The position numbers and the translations under genes were made by a program. From an uncultured Alistipes sp. (GTDB lineage Bacteria > Bacteroidota > Bacteroidia > Bacteroidales > UBA932): a stretch of 59,438 nucleotides of DNA. Shown here piece by piece: positions 19,508 through 29,026 of this stretch. The stretch is taken from contig UQUN01000015.1 of the NCBI GenBank assembly GCA_900544175.1, positions 1 to 59,438 of the forward strand, written 5' to 3'. A model generated the notes under the pieces. It did not search any database, was not told the origin of the DNA, and saw nothing but the letters and a program-made list of their open reading frames with translations. Positions within the stretch are counted from its first letter, which is position 1. Every line of letters starts with the position of its first letter.

Positions 19508-20719
19508 ATGATGCCACGTCTTGGTTACATATTGACAATAATTCTTCTGGCACTCGTTACGGGCTGCACGGACAACTCGTATGACGGAGTTCTGCCTGAC
19601 GGATCCTCGGTTTACACGGGAGAGGACAGCGAGCAGTTGCCGGTGCTGCTTGCCATGGGGATTCCTGATGAAATCATGACAAAAGGCAGCGGTGCGATAG
19701 ATTATGACATAGAATTTCCATGGAAAGACAAGGACCTTTACTTCTACGCTTTCCTCAGGGACATGAACACGTCCTTCGCAACACTGAGTTCGGAAGACGA
19801 CAGATATTGCCTTATAGACGGTTCGGTGGATGATGAGGGCTCCCTTTTCGGAAAGCGTGCCAGGAAAAACCTGTACGACGCATATCTGAACTGGATGGGG
19901 CCTGACAGAACGGTCATATATCCGGCCCTGGATCTTGTCTACGATTTCTACGGCTACTATATCGACGATGCCAGGATAATCGGAGATGTGGAGCGGACGG
20001 ACTACGCCGTAAGGTTTCCGGTCGAGATTGACGGCAGCCAGGACCTTATGTCAGCGAAAGCAGAGCTGACTGAGGAGCAGCTGGCAGACACCTCATTCGA
20101 TGAAGAAGAAAAGGGGCAGATTCTGGCGCATGCCTTCAGCCAGTATACGGCCAAAAGGGACATACATCCGACTTTCCTTTTCAAACATCACCTGACGCGG
20201 CTGCGTTTTGAAATATATTCCGGGATGCCCAAAAGCGAAGATATATATGTGGACTCTATTCTGGTCTCATCCAAATCCAAATGCGTCTTCACAGTCGCTC
20301 ATAAAAACGCGGAAAGCATGGGATTGGATTTTTCCCTTTTCGACGGATACTCCATGCTGAGGCTGACTGAGAGGGACGGCTCCGCATTGTTGCAGGATAC
20401 CTATCATCCTGCTTCCGGCAGCGACTACAGCCTGCCCGTATTCGACAGGGAGAAAGTGGAGGTGGGCGGAAGCATACTGGCCGCACCTGATACGGAATAT
20501 ACCATAAACCTGCATTTCAAGGAGACAACGGAGTCCGGAAGAGTGCAGGAACACAATAATGTGATTACTATAGAGCATTCCTCCGGGAGATTCCTTGCCG
20601 GCAACCAGTATGTGGTGAGGGTGGCGGTCTACGGGCTTATGGATGTGGATGTCACCGTAGGCCTCGAACCGTGGGAGGACGGAGGCAGCCTGGTAATAGA
20701 TGAAGAAGACAGACTATAA
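19508..20719 (+). CDS. Fimbrillin family protein (Mfa-like), paralog 1
   Basis: A 403-residue lipoprotein with lipobox LVTGC (Cys20). It has the Mfa_like_1 layout: an N-terminal beta domain (YDFYGYYIDDARI; DGSQDLMSAKAEL), then a C-terminal domain ending in DVTVGLEPWEDGG. The E-x-W-x-DGG ending is shared with the next two genes and probably forms the last or donor strand. Paralogs 1 and 2 share DFYGY-IDDA and DGSQDLM-AKA and are the closest pair. It is encoded immediately downstream of the DUF5119 gene. Confidence 0.8.
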   Translation: MMPRLGYILTIILLALVTGCTDNSYDGVLPDGSSVYTGEDSEQLPVLLAMGIPDEIMTKGSGAIDYDIEFPWKDKDLYFYAFLRDMNTSFATLSSEDDRYCLIDGSVDDEGSLFGKRARKNLYDAYLNWMGPDRTVIYPALDLVYDFYGYYIDDARIIGDVERTDYAVRFPVEIDGSQDLMSAKAELTEEQLADTSFDEEEKGQILAHAFSQYTAKRDIHPTFLFKHHLTRLRFEIYSGMPKSEDIYVDSILVSSKSKCVFTVAHKNAESMGLDFSLFDGYSMLRLTERDGSALLQDTYHPASGSDYSLPVFDREKVEVGGSILAAPDTEYTINLHFKETTESGRVQEHNNVITIEHSSGRFLAGNQYVVRVAVYGLMDVDVTVGLEPWEDGGSLVIDEEDRL

Positions 20720-20750
20720 ATATCAACACTAACCATTTAAATTTTAAAAG

Positions 20751-21980
20751 ATGAAAAAAGTTTATTTATTCTCAGCAATCGCTGTCATGGCAGCCATGAC
20801 AGCTTGCACAAAGGAGCCGGTGAACACTCCGGAAACTCCTGAAAACGATGGCCCGGTGCCGGTACAGTTCGGACTGGCCAGCCCTGACTATCAGGTGTCC
20901 ACAAAGTCTACCGGAGGTCTGGACGCCTGGAACAACACACCGCTCTATGTTTTCGGCTATGATAGGACGGCCGAAGATTTTTCTGAAGCGAATGCCCTGA
21001 TCTACAATGTCGGAGCATCAGCCGCAACTGGAACAGAAGCGACACTGGATGTAAAGCATGACGTAAGCGAGGAAGGAGACGGTTCGCCGATGGAACCGTT
21101 CTATTATGAAGACGGGGTCAATTACGATTTCTACGGCTATCATATTGACGATGCGGCAGTGGACAAGACAGATCCTGATGGAGTACCTGTACCTGTAGTT
21201 GTGCCGGAAGAAGGTACGACAGTGGATGGTGCCGATCTCACAAAAGGAGTATATGTCAAGTTCCATATCGACGGCAGTCAGGACCTGATGACGGCCAAGG
21301 CCGATCCTACTGAAGATGTTAAGAATGCTGCCGAGACAGTCGATCCCTCAAGAGCCTACAGCGCCTACGCTGCCCGCAGGGGTGTACAGCCTACCCTCGC
21401 GTTCCAGCATCAGCTCGCCCGTTTCAAATTCCAGATCAGGTCCGGTTCGGAAAGCGGAAACACCGTGAAGGTTGACTCCATCAAGATTCTCGACCAGCAG
21501 GCTGACGGTTATCTCAAGGTTGTGGGCCTGGCCGAGGAGGAGCAAGTCATTACTCCTTTTACTCCAGCTGAGCCTGCAGAAGCTCTCGTTGACTTTGAAC
21601 TGATGCAGCGGAACCGTGAAAGCGGTCAGATGGAAGGCCTTGTAGCTGCTACGCCTGCAGATCCGTGGTCATCAGAAGAGCCCGCAACTACTCCTAATGC
21701 TGTAGGAGAGAGCATAATGATTGTACCAGGTGGCTCAAGCTGCACCATTAGGATTAAGACATCTCAGGAAGGCGTTACAACTCCTATACCGGCGCAGGAA
21801 TATACGGTTAATGCAGCTGATTTGATGATAGGAGAAGAATCAGCAAATGCCGAGAAGTTTGAGGCCGGCAAGTACTATACCATTACACTTGTAATCTACG
21901 GGCCGGAGGATATCGAAATAACCGCCACACTTGAAGCTTGGGAAGACGGCGGCGGTGTCGAGTGGGATCCTGACAAATAA
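20751..21980 (+). CDS. Fimbrillin family protein (Mfa-like), paralog 2
   Basis: A 409-residue lipoprotein with lipobox AMTAC (Cys19). It shares YDFYGYHIDDAAV, DGSQDLMTAKADPTED and ITATLEAWEDGGG with paralog 1. A classic Bacteroidales pre-ATG A/T stretch (CATTTAAATTTTAAAAG) suggests efficient translation, so it is the best candidate for the major subunit of cluster II. The acidic, proline/glutamate-rich linker after the lipid anchor is typical of exported fimbrillins. Confidence 0.8.
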   Translation: MKKVYLFSAIAVMAAMTACTKEPVNTPETPENDGPVPVQFGLASPDYQVSTKSTGGLDAWNNTPLYVFGYDRTAEDFSEANALIYNVGASAATGTEATLDVKHDVSEEGDGSPMEPFYYEDGVNYDFYGYHIDDAAVDKTDPDGVPVPVVVPEEGTTVDGADLTKGVYVKFHIDGSQDLMTAKADPTEDVKNAAETVDPSRAYSAYAARRGVQPTLAFQHQLARFKFQIRSGSESGNTVKVDSIKILDQQADGYLKVVGLAEEEQVITPFTPAEPAEALVDFELMQRNRESGQMEGLVAATPADPWSSEEPATTPNAVGESIMIVPGGSSCTIRIKTSQEGVTTPIPAQEYTVNAADLMIGEESANAEKFEAGKYYTITLVIYGPEDIEITATLEAWEDGGGVEWDPDK

Positions 21981-22000
21981 TCTGATCGAGAACAGTCGTC

Positions 22001-23101
22001 ATGAAACGTATTTTCTTATACAGTGCGGGCCTGCTGCTGCTTGCGGCAGGCTGCACTAAGACCGAAAAAGTACCGTCGGGAGAGGAATGGGTATGGGACG
22101 AGTCCCTGCCCGTTCCCATCTCCTTCGAGTCCGGCGGCGGTCTGGATGTAGAAACCAAGGCCGCGATAAATACTTTGGAAGGGGTCGACATAGGTCTGTT
22201 CGCCTTGTCTGTGGACAAAAGCAACAACAACCAGCCTAACTGGAATTTTACCGATGCATCTACCAGACTGCTCGTAAACGAAAAGGTCAACACTGACGGA
22301 TCCGGCACGATAGTCGTAAATGACAAGTACTACCCTAACGATAACAAGTACAACTACTCGTTCTTTGCATACGCCCCTTACAAAGGAGAAGGTGAGGGCT
22401 ATACTTATGCAACTAATTGGGAGGGAGTTGACTTTACTCTGGGGGACGTGGACATCATTTATGGTGAGTCCCATGCTGCTGTTTTGGGTGGCGGAGGCGG
22501 CGACTTCTCCGGCAGAAACTATGGCTTCAAGGCCTCTTATATCCGTTATGTGAAAAGCATGGGTGACCGTAACGACCTTTTGCCTAACATGACTTTCAGG
22601 CACGTGCTTACCGGACTGTCATTCTACGCGCAGGTCGCATCAGAAGGTGAATCAGGTGCGAGCAATGTAAGCATCAGGACCATAAAGATCCTGAATGCCA
22701 CTAACAGTGTAAGGCTGTATATTGCGGACAAGAATTCATCTGAGCGGAATGGGACTGTCGAGAGCAGAGGCACCGGGACCATCTTCGTGGGAGGTGGCGA
22801 GAATGCTCTGAACGCCAACCTGCTGTACAACGACTACAACACGAGTGCCGATCCCATCGGTCAGGTCTTCCTGATGCCAGGCGACAGCTTCGACATCAGC
22901 GTAACATACGAGATAGCTACTGACGGGGAGCCTATAACCGAGGAGGTTACGGCTACCATTGACAGGAGCGCGTATGAAGGCTTCGCAGCGGGCAACAACT
23001 ACAGTGTAAGACTGAAGATTACCTCGCCCGAGAATATCGAGATTTTCACCGATCTTGATGCTTGGAGAGATAGAGATCATGGCGAAGTCCCGATGGAGTA
23101 A
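22001..23101 (+). CDS. Fimbrillin family protein (Mfa-like), paralog 3
   Basis: A 366-residue lipoprotein with lipobox LAAGC (Cys18). It is more diverged than paralogs 1 and 2 but has the same ending (IEIFTDLDAWRDRDHG) and the fimbrillin core (YNYSFFAYAPYKGEG; NMTFRHVLTGLSFY). It begins 20 bases after paralog 2 and is followed by a terminator-like hairpin, so the three fimbrillins may be made in excess over the assembly genes downstream. Confidence 0.8.
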   Translation: MKRIFLYSAGLLLLAAGCTKTEKVPSGEEWVWDESLPVPISFESGGGLDVETKAAINTLEGVDIGLFALSVDKSNNNQPNWNFTDASTRLLVNEKVNTDGSGTIVVNDKYYPNDNKYNYSFFAYAPYKGEGEGYTYATNWEGVDFTLGDVDIIYGESHAAVLGGGGGDFSGRNYGFKASYIRYVKSMGDRNDLLPNMTFRHVLTGLSFYAQVASEGESGASNVSIRTIKILNATNSVRLYIADKNSSERNGTVESRGTGTIFVGGGENALNANLLYNDYNTSADPIGQVFLMPGDSFDISVTYEIATDGEPITEEVTATIDRSAYEGFAAGNNYSVRLKITSPENIEIFTDLDAWRDRDHGEVPME

Positions 23102-23108
23102 GCAGACT

Positions 23109-23142
23109 GGTTTCCCGCGGGAAACTGTGGGAAACCTTTTTT
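23109..23142 (+). terminator. Terminator with a competing hairpin (possible attenuator)
   Basis: GGTTTCCC (23109-23116) pairs with GGGAAACC (23129-23136), followed by six T. The left arm can alternatively pair with GGAAAC at 23120-23125, forming a hairpin with no T-run. The two folds exclude each other. The element sits between the last fimbrillin and the assembly genes. Confidence 0.65.
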
Positions 23143-23158
23143 AATTTTTAATTCAGGC

Positions 23159-23743
23159 ATGGCATCTCTTTTCAACACAAAAGGACACAGAATCATCGTA
23201 GCGGCACTCGTTGCGGCCGCAGTTCTCATGTTCCTGCCGCGGAATGCACAGGCGCAGCAGGTAGCATTGAAGACCAATGTGCTTCTGTGGGGTACCCTCA
23301 CTCCGAATCTGGCCTGCGAGATCGTGGCGGGAGAGCATTCCAGTGTGGATCTGTCGCTGTACGGCCATTACAAGCCTTACGGCATCGACTCCAGGATGGC
23401 CGGTTTCCTGCCTGAATACAGATACTGGTTCAACGGCAGGCCCATGACAAGGGAATACATAGGAGTGGGGCTGCTGCTTACCACATACGACATCACATGG
23501 AAAAACAATGTCTATGACGGAGATGCGATCGGCATAGGCATCACCGGTGGCTACGTGTTCTCATTGGGGAGAAGGTGGAATCTGGAACTGTCCGCAGGGT
23601 TCGGCATAGTCGGATTCGGACAGAAGCAATACTACATCAACGACAATTATGACGATTACCCGGTATCAGTCAAGACCAATGCGTGGGGATACAAGCTCCT
23701 TCCTTTTGAATTGGGCATCTCATTTTCCTACATTATAAAATGA
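23159..23743 (+). CDS. DUF3575 outer-membrane protein, second copy in cluster II
   Basis: A 194-residue protein with a signal peptide ending RNAQAQ, then the DUF3575 start QVALKTNVLLWGTLTPNLACEI. Beta-barrel strands follow (EYRYWFNGRPM; YIGVGLLLTTYDITW; GIGITGGYVFSLG) with a C-terminal LGISFSYIIK. It is closer to the cluster I DUF3575 than to the tailed protein at 17581. It overlaps the next gene by four bases (ATGA), reproducing the DUF3575-DUF3868 pairing of cluster I. Confidence 0.82.
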   Translation: MASLFNTKGHRIIVAALVAAAVLMFLPRNAQAQQVALKTNVLLWGTLTPNLACEIVAGEHSSVDLSLYGHYKPYGIDSRMAGFLPEYRYWFNGRPMTREYIGVGLLLTTYDITWKNNVYDGDAIGIGITGGYVFSLGRRWNLELSAGFGIVGFGQKQYYINDNYDDYPVSVKTNAWGYKLLPFELGISFSYIIK

Positions 23744-25698
23744 CAAAGAAATTATCTATACTTACCTGTATCTGCGCTGCACTTCTGCTCCAGCTCCTGC
23801 CCTGCCGGAACTGTTCCGCTCAGGATATGAAGATAGTCACCGGCAAGGTTGTCAACAAGGGTACCAACATGCCCTTCGGCAAGGATATCGCCGTGCTCAT
23901 TTTCTCTTTCAATACAGTAGCGGAAGCGGAGGACGCAATGCAGGCGATAAAGAACGGGGAAGTGATTCTCGCCAATTATGAGGTGGCAGACAATACCGGA
24001 TATTATCAGATCAAGGTGCCTGAAACCGGCGCACTGATCTTCAGGGCGGAAATGGCCGACCCTGTTATGGAGAAAGTGAATTACAGGATGGAGATAAATG
24101 TCTCTCTGGACGGTGGCAACATTCTGAAGACAGTTGTCGTGTCAGCAGAGCTCAAGTCCATTGTGCCTCTGCCAGAAAATCCTGAGATAGAAGGAAACAT
24201 GTTGAGAGCCAAGGCCGTGATACCTGTTCCCAGATTCAATGGAAAGACTACGGCGCGCATGATTCTTCAGCCGTTCCTCTTCGACGGGGAGACGGGAGAC
24301 ACGCTCAGGAGCCTGAAACCGTGGGTGGTGGACGGGGAAGAGTACGACCTCACGCAGGAGAGACGGATGGGATTCGAGGAGTCCAGGGATCCGCTGGAAC
24401 CCTACGTGAAGGATTTCCACCTTACAGCCGACAAGATGGATATCGAGTGGAGTGATACCATTTACCTCGAGAATCCGAACAAGAGCTATTTCGTAAGGGG
24501 GGTCGTAAGACTGGAGGATTATCTCAGGATATACTTCAATAAAGACTATGAGCTGGCTTCTGCAAGAGTGAGGCGTCCGCTGAAATTCCTGGAGTACTCT
24601 TTTGAGACCCGGGATCTGGACCCGAACCAGTACCGGGAAAGAGCGAAAAAGGAAAGACGTAACACTACCGACAGGATATCTCTTTCCTTTAAGATAAACC
24701 AGGCAAAACTCGACGAAAGGGATACCATGAACAATTTCTATCTTAACAAGCTTAAGCAGGACTTGCTGGATATTGTTCATAGTGAGGACAGCCAACTTAA
24801 GGAATTCCACATCATCGGGGTATCTTCACCCGACGGGCCGTATCAGAAGAATCTGGACCTGGCAAAGAAAAGGATGTCTTTCGCATTGAATCAGATCACA
24901 TCTGTCTTGCCTAAACGTATTAGAGACAGGGTGTATATGACTACCAAGGCGGAAGTGGCGTCATGGACTGATGTGGCGGACCTTATGTTGGCTGATTCCC
25001 TTGTCAGTCAAGCGGAAGATCTGTATGGTATAATAGAGGAATACCCGAACAGCATAGACCGGCAGGGGGCGGCAATAAGGAAACTGCCCTATTACAGGAG
25101 CGTCATCGTGGACTATCTGCCCAAGCTGCGCTCGATACAGTATTCCTACATACAGGAAATTCACAGGGAACTTACTCCTGAAGAGATTATGGTCCGCTAC
25201 CGTACCGATGAAGAGTACATAAGCGGCAGAAAGCATTTCGAACTTTACGAGTACTGGCATCTTTTCCAGATGATAGAGGATCAGGACGAGCTTGATGCCT
25301 TGTACAAAAGAGCCTACGAAGAGTCAAAGGAAGTTGACGGCAAGGGTTGGGTGTTTGCGGCTAACGGACTAGCTGTCTCCTACATCCGGAAGGGCATCGT
25401 GGATACCAGTATCCTGGCACCGTTCATCGACACCAGAATTCATGCGACCGACATGAAGATTACGCACATGAACGGTGTTACCAGCGAGATAGTGAACCCC
25501 CAGGCCGTGGTCGCCAACCAGCTGTGCATGTTCCTGAATGCAAACAATTACAGCAGGGCCAGCGTGATGGCCCAGCTTCTGCCGTCATCGGAGAAGAACG
25601 ACACGCTGAAGGCATTCACGATGTGTCTCGGCGGTTACTACAGGGGGGCAGAACTCCAGAGGAGAGGGCCGAAGCGAAGACAACATTTGACATCGTGA
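23740..25698 (+). CDS. OmpA/DUF3868-like fimbrial assembly protein, N-terminal 652 residues before a frameshift
   Basis: An exported protein (signal peptide ending NCSAQ) with an N-terminal carboxypeptidase-regulatory-like beta domain (VTGKVVNKGTNMPFG, ~30-140). An OmpA-like segment lies at ~310-390 (ISLSFKINQAKLD...IIGVSSPDGPYQKNLDLAKKR). A helical region follows. Homology in the +1 register resumes right after a run of six G (25643-25648): the frame runs out into RGPKRRQHLTS while the continuing protein reads RTPEERAEAKTTFDIV. One missing G, or a -1 slip, explains it. The intact product would be ~768 residues. It could be a real mutation, phase variation or a sequencing error. Confidence 0.72.
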   Translation: MTKKLSILTCICAALLLQLLPCRNCSAQDMKIVTGKVVNKGTNMPFGKDIAVLIFSFNTVAEAEDAMQAIKNGEVILANYEVADNTGYYQIKVPETGALIFRAEMADPVMEKVNYRMEINVSLDGGNILKTVVVSAELKSIVPLPENPEIEGNMLRAKAVIPVPRFNGKTTARMILQPFLFDGETGDTLRSLKPWVVDGEEYDLTQERRMGFEESRDPLEPYVKDFHLTADKMDIEWSDTIYLENPNKSYFVRGVVRLEDYLRIYFNKDYELASARVRRPLKFLEYSFETRDLDPNQYRERAKKERRNTTDRISLSFKINQAKLDERDTMNNFYLNKLKQDLLDIVHSEDSQLKEFHIIGVSSPDGPYQKNLDLAKKRMSFALNQITSVLPKRIRDRVYMTTKAEVASWTDVADLMLADSLVSQAEDLYGIIEEYPNSIDRQGAAIRKLPYYRSVIVDYLPKLRSIQYSYIQEIHRELTPEEIMVRYRTDEEYISGRKHFELYEYWHLFQMIEDQDELDALYKRAYEESKEVDGKGWVFAANGLAVSYIRKGIVDTSILAPFIDTRIHATDMKITHMNGVTSEIVNPQAVVANQLCMFLNANNYSRASVMAQLLPSSEKNDTLKAFTMCLGGYYRGAELQRRGPKRRQHLTS

Positions 25699-26045
25699 AA
25701 AACTCCACACCCCTGAACAAAGTCGTGATGTACCTTGCCTTGAATTCAGCAGGAGGAAACATGATGGCGGAGGAGGCTCTGAATGAGCTGCCTCCGGACG
25801 ATGCCCTCACGTATTACCTGAAAGCTGTGATCTACAGTAAGAAGTACGAGGCGGACCCTTTCGACCTGAACTCTCTGATGTCGGCAACGGACTACCTGAA
25901 GGCGGCGTTTTACAAAGACCGTAAATTCATCGGGATAGCGGCCGGAGATGCCGACATCCACAAAGACGTATATGAAGATGCGGAATCTACATTCAAAGCG
26001 GAAACGGAAAGCATGGATGAGTACAATTATGATGTGGCGGAATAG
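25650..26045 (+). pseudogene. C-terminal ~130 residues of the frameshifted OmpA-like protein
   Basis: This continues the protein above in the other frame (TPEERAEAKTTFDIVKNSTPLNKVVMYLAL...). It includes a TPR-like helical repeat (ALTYYLKAVIYSKKYEADPF...; MSATDYLKAAFYKDRKF) and ends DEYNYDVAE. It has no plausible start of its own near the junction. Its 3' end overlaps the next gene's start by 17 bases, which argues that it is still translated or was until recently. Confidence 0.65.
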
Positions 26046-27303
26046 AATATACGTACTGGTTCTGGCAGCGGCCGTCATGGCTGTAGTGTCGCCTCGGAAC
26101 CTGACAGCGCAGGACAGTACCATGATCAATGCGCTGGACTACAGTATGCAAAAACGGTACAGGCCGGAAAATGAGCCATTTGTAAATGACAAGTTTGCAG
26201 ACAATACATACGTGGGCATCCATGCCGGTATTTTCGGACTTTCTCCGAGAGAGGGCAATGTCTACTCATCCGGTCTCTCCTTTAAAGTTTCCGGAGGAAA
26301 ATGGCTGAACGAGTACAATATTCTGAGAGTCTCGCTGTTTTACGGGCAGTACGTGAGAAACCGTGACAGGGCATGGTTCCATATGCCGGGTCTGGAATTC
26401 GCCCACATGTTTAATCTCAGTTCCTATTTCGGCGGTTACAAGGTCCGTCGGCTCGTGGAAATATCTACAGTGGAGGGCATTTCCGTTGAGGTGCCTGTTT
26501 CAGGAAGGAAAGCGGGATTCTCCGCAGGCCTGATGCTTGGACTGAATGCGACAGTGAGACTTTCCGACAGGACAGACTTTTTCATTGAACCGTATGCGTC
26601 GATACAGACTGATGGCATCGACCACTTTTCCAACTGGCACAAATATGATTTTTTGTACGGGGCTTCTTTCGGTGTGAATGTCAATTTCAACTCCTCCAAA
26701 TCCTCTTTCCGGCCGGCTGCGAGATCCATGCACCGTAAAGATACCTGGTTCATGTCCGCCAGCGTGGGACCGCAGTTCCAGTACTCTGATATTGTCAAGG
26801 ACCAAATAGGCATTCTCAGGGCACTCGGTCCCAACGTGGCCGTGTCTTGCGGCTTCTGGATGCATGATGTTCTGGCTTTGCAGATGGGACTGTTCTACGG
26901 GTCCGACATCTGGATCAAGGATTTTTACGGAAATGCTTTCTGGACCCATTATGCCGGAGCGAGGGTGGAGCTGCGGTTTGATCCGCTTGCATATATACCG
27001 GACTGGGATGAAAAGAGCGTTTTCTCTTTGCCGCTGAGCTTCGGTCCGGAAATAGGCTACATGTACAAGGATGAGAAGTATGGCCAGGCCGAGGATTTTT
27101 ACATAGGTCTGACTTGCGCTGCACGGCTTCAATTCAGGATAGCAGCCGGTTTGTCCATATATCTAGAGCCCAGGTTCTCATTGGTGCCCTACCATGTTGA
27201 TTTCGAATCTTACGATGCGGACAGCTACATGAGGAACAGCTATTACGACGCTCCGGTCAATCTTAGTCTCGGTCTCGAATTCAAGATACCTGCGCGTCAG
27301 TAG
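26029..27303 (+). CDS. Outer-membrane beta-barrel protein with internal duplication
   Basis: A ~424-residue protein. ATG at 26029 or 26032 gives a clean signal peptide (RIYVLVLAAAVMAVVSPRNLTAQ), so longer upstream starts are not used here. The mature chain contains two similar halves: residues ~50-220 and ~240-420 each have a glycine/aromatic strand pattern. FIEPYAS and YLEPRFS fall at the same relative place, and the chain ends LSLGLEFKIPARQ. It is the last gene of cluster II, suggesting an outer-membrane partner of fimbrial display. No named family is recognised. Confidence 0.68.
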   Translation: MMWRNRIYVLVLAAAVMAVVSPRNLTAQDSTMINALDYSMQKRYRPENEPFVNDKFADNTYVGIHAGIFGLSPREGNVYSSGLSFKVSGGKWLNEYNILRVSLFYGQYVRNRDRAWFHMPGLEFAHMFNLSSYFGGYKVRRLVEISTVEGISVEVPVSGRKAGFSAGLMLGLNATVRLSDRTDFFIEPYASIQTDGIDHFSNWHKYDFLYGASFGVNVNFNSSKSSFRPAARSMHRKDTWFMSASVGPQFQYSDIVKDQIGILRALGPNVAVSCGFWMHDVLALQMGLFYGSDIWIKDFYGNAFWTHYAGARVELRFDPLAYIPDWDEKSVFSLPLSFGPEIGYMYKDEKYGQAEDFYIGLTCAARLQFRIAAGLSIYLEPRFSLVPYHVDFESYDADSYMRNSYYDAPVNLSLGLEFKIPARQ

Positions 27304-27330
27304 CATCGGTGGCGGGAAGCAGCTGCGCGC

Positions 27331-27366
27331 AAATGGGCTGAACCGTAAATGGGCTGAACCGTAAAT
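27331..27366 (+). repeat. Tandem 16-bp repeat (2.25 copies)
   Basis: The unit AAATGGGCTGAACCGT is repeated at 27331 and 27347, followed by AAAT. It lies between the barrel gene and the ferredoxin promoter, 50 bases upstream of the -7 element. Confidence 0.6.
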
Positions 27367-27415
27367 TTGGTAGGAATATCTGTAGTATCCATATGGTGAT
27401 GACGGGGATTTTGTA

Positions 27416-27424
27416 TATTTTTGC
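27416..27424 (+). promoter_or_regulatory. -7 element for the polyferredoxin gene
   Basis: TATTTTTGC fits TAnnTTTGC. The predicted start near 27430 gives a leader of about 10 bases to the ATG at 27440. Confidence 0.55.
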
Positions 27425-27439
27425 AGCAAATTTGTGAGT

Positions 27440-29002
27440 ATGCTAAGGAAGATCAGGATAACCCTCGCACTGATATTTTTCGTGTGCGTGACTTTATTGT
27501 TTCTCGACTTTACCGGGACTCTTCATGCTTGGCTCGGATGGATGGCCAAGATCCAGTTCTTTCCGGCAGTCCTGGCCCTCAATGCCGGAGTCATTGTTGC
27601 TTTGGTGCTGCTGACTCTGATATTCGGCAGGGTGTACTGCTCTGTCATCTGTCCGCTCGGAGTGATGCAGGATGTGTTTGCCTGGCTGGGCAAAAAACAG
27701 AAGAAGAACCGCTACACCTATTCAAAGGCCAAGAGCTGGCTGCGTTACGCGATGCTTGGGCTCTTCATCATCGCCCTGATCGCGGGTGTGGGCTCGTTTG
27801 TGGCCCTGCTGGAGCCTTACAGTGCTTACGGACGCATTGCCTCCAACATTTTCGCCCCCGTGTACGGCTGGATCAACAACCTTTTCGCGCTCATGGCCGA
27901 GAGGGCTGACAGCTACGCCTTCTATTCCACGGATGTATGGCTCAAGAGTCTGCCGACGTTTGTCATTGCCGCAGTGATGCTGGTGCTGATTGCGGTGCTG
28001 GCATGGAGAAACGGCCGTACATGGTGCAACACTGTCTGCCCGGTGGGTACCGTCCTGAGCTTCCTGGCCCGTTTCTCATGGCTCAAGCCGGTCATCGATA
28101 CCGACAAGTGCATAAGCTGCCGCAAGTGCGAGCGCAACTGCAAGGCTTCCTGCATAGACATCGCAAACCACAAGATAGACTACAGCCGCTGCGTGACCTG
28201 CATGGACTGCATCGGCAACTGCCCCAAGGACGCCATTTCGTATATTCATCCTAAGAAAGCCGCAGCTCCGGCAGTGACTGGAGGACAGGCTGAAGCGGCA
28301 TCCGGTGCTGACAGAAAAGCCGACAAGGCCGAGAGCGTCGACACCGCCCGCAGGGGTTTCCTTACGGCCTCCTTGATGGCAGCTACAGCCGTGACGGTCA
28401 AGGCTCAGGAAAAGAAAGTCGACGGCGGTCTGGCAGTAATCGAGGACAAGGTGATTCCAGACCGGATTACTCCGTTGGTGCCTCCCGGAGCAGTGAGTCT
28501 CAGACATTTTGCCCAGCACTGCACCGGATGTCAGCTCTGCGTTTCAGTCTGCCCCAACGGAGTACTGCGTCCCGCCACGGACCTGATGCGCATGATGCAG
28601 CCGGAAATGTCCTACGAGAGGGGTTACTGCCGTCCGGAGTGTACGAAATGCTCGGAGGTCTGTCCCGCCGGAGCCATACGCCCGATAGACAGGGCGGAGA
28701 AGTCCTCGATCCAGATCGGTCATGCTGAGTGGGTGATGCACAACTGTATACCCATAAGGGACGGTCAGGAGTGCGGTAACTGCGCAAGGCATTGTCCCAC
28801 CGGGGCTATACAGATGGTGCCGATGAGGGGGCATCGCCGTCACAGAGGTGGCCGCGAGGACGGCAATGACGGCAAGAATCTTCGTGTACCGGCCATCAAT
28901 ACCGAGAGGTGCATAGGCTGCGGTGCCTGCGAGAATCTCTGTCCGGCCCGGCCTTTCAGCGCCATCTATGTGGTGGGGCATGAGGTTCACAGGACAGTCT
29001 GA
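27440..29002 (+). CDS. Membrane polyferredoxin (NapH-like, multiple 4Fe-4S)
   Basis: About 520 residues. The N-terminal part has five membrane helices with paired cysteine signatures CSVICPLG and CNTVCPVG of the NapH/MauN family. Four or more 4Fe-4S sites follow: CISCRKCERNCKASC, CVTCMDCIGNCPKDA, CTGCQLCVSVCPNG, CRPECTKCSEVCPAG, CGNCARHCPTG and CIGCGACENLCPARP. An internal RRGFLTASLMAATAV segment in the middle looks like a Tat-type signal, suggesting an ancestral fusion. A GTG six bases upstream is possible, but the ATG fits better. It probably passes electrons from the membrane to the reductase encoded next. Confidence 0.8.
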   Translation: MLRKIRITLALIFFVCVTLLFLDFTGTLHAWLGWMAKIQFFPAVLALNAGVIVALVLLTLIFGRVYCSVICPLGVMQDVFAWLGKKQKKNRYTYSKAKSWLRYAMLGLFIIALIAGVGSFVALLEPYSAYGRIASNIFAPVYGWINNLFALMAERADSYAFYSTDVWLKSLPTFVIAAVMLVLIAVLAWRNGRTWCNTVCPVGTVLSFLARFSWLKPVIDTDKCISCRKCERNCKASCIDIANHKIDYSRCVTCMDCIGNCPKDAISYIHPKKAAAPAVTGGQAEAASGADRKADKAESVDTARRGFLTASLMAATAVTVKAQEKKVDGGLAVIEDKVIPDRITPLVPPGAVSLRHFAQHCTGCQLCVSVCPNGVLRPATDLMRMMQPEMSYERGYCRPECTKCSEVCPAGAIRPIDRAEKSSIQIGHAEWVMHNCIPIRDGQECGNCARHCPTGAIQMVPMRGHRRHRGGREDGNDGKNLRVPAINTERCIGCGACENLCPARPFSAIYVVGHEVHRTV

Positions 29003-29026
29003 CAACCGAAAGTAAATACAGCAGAT

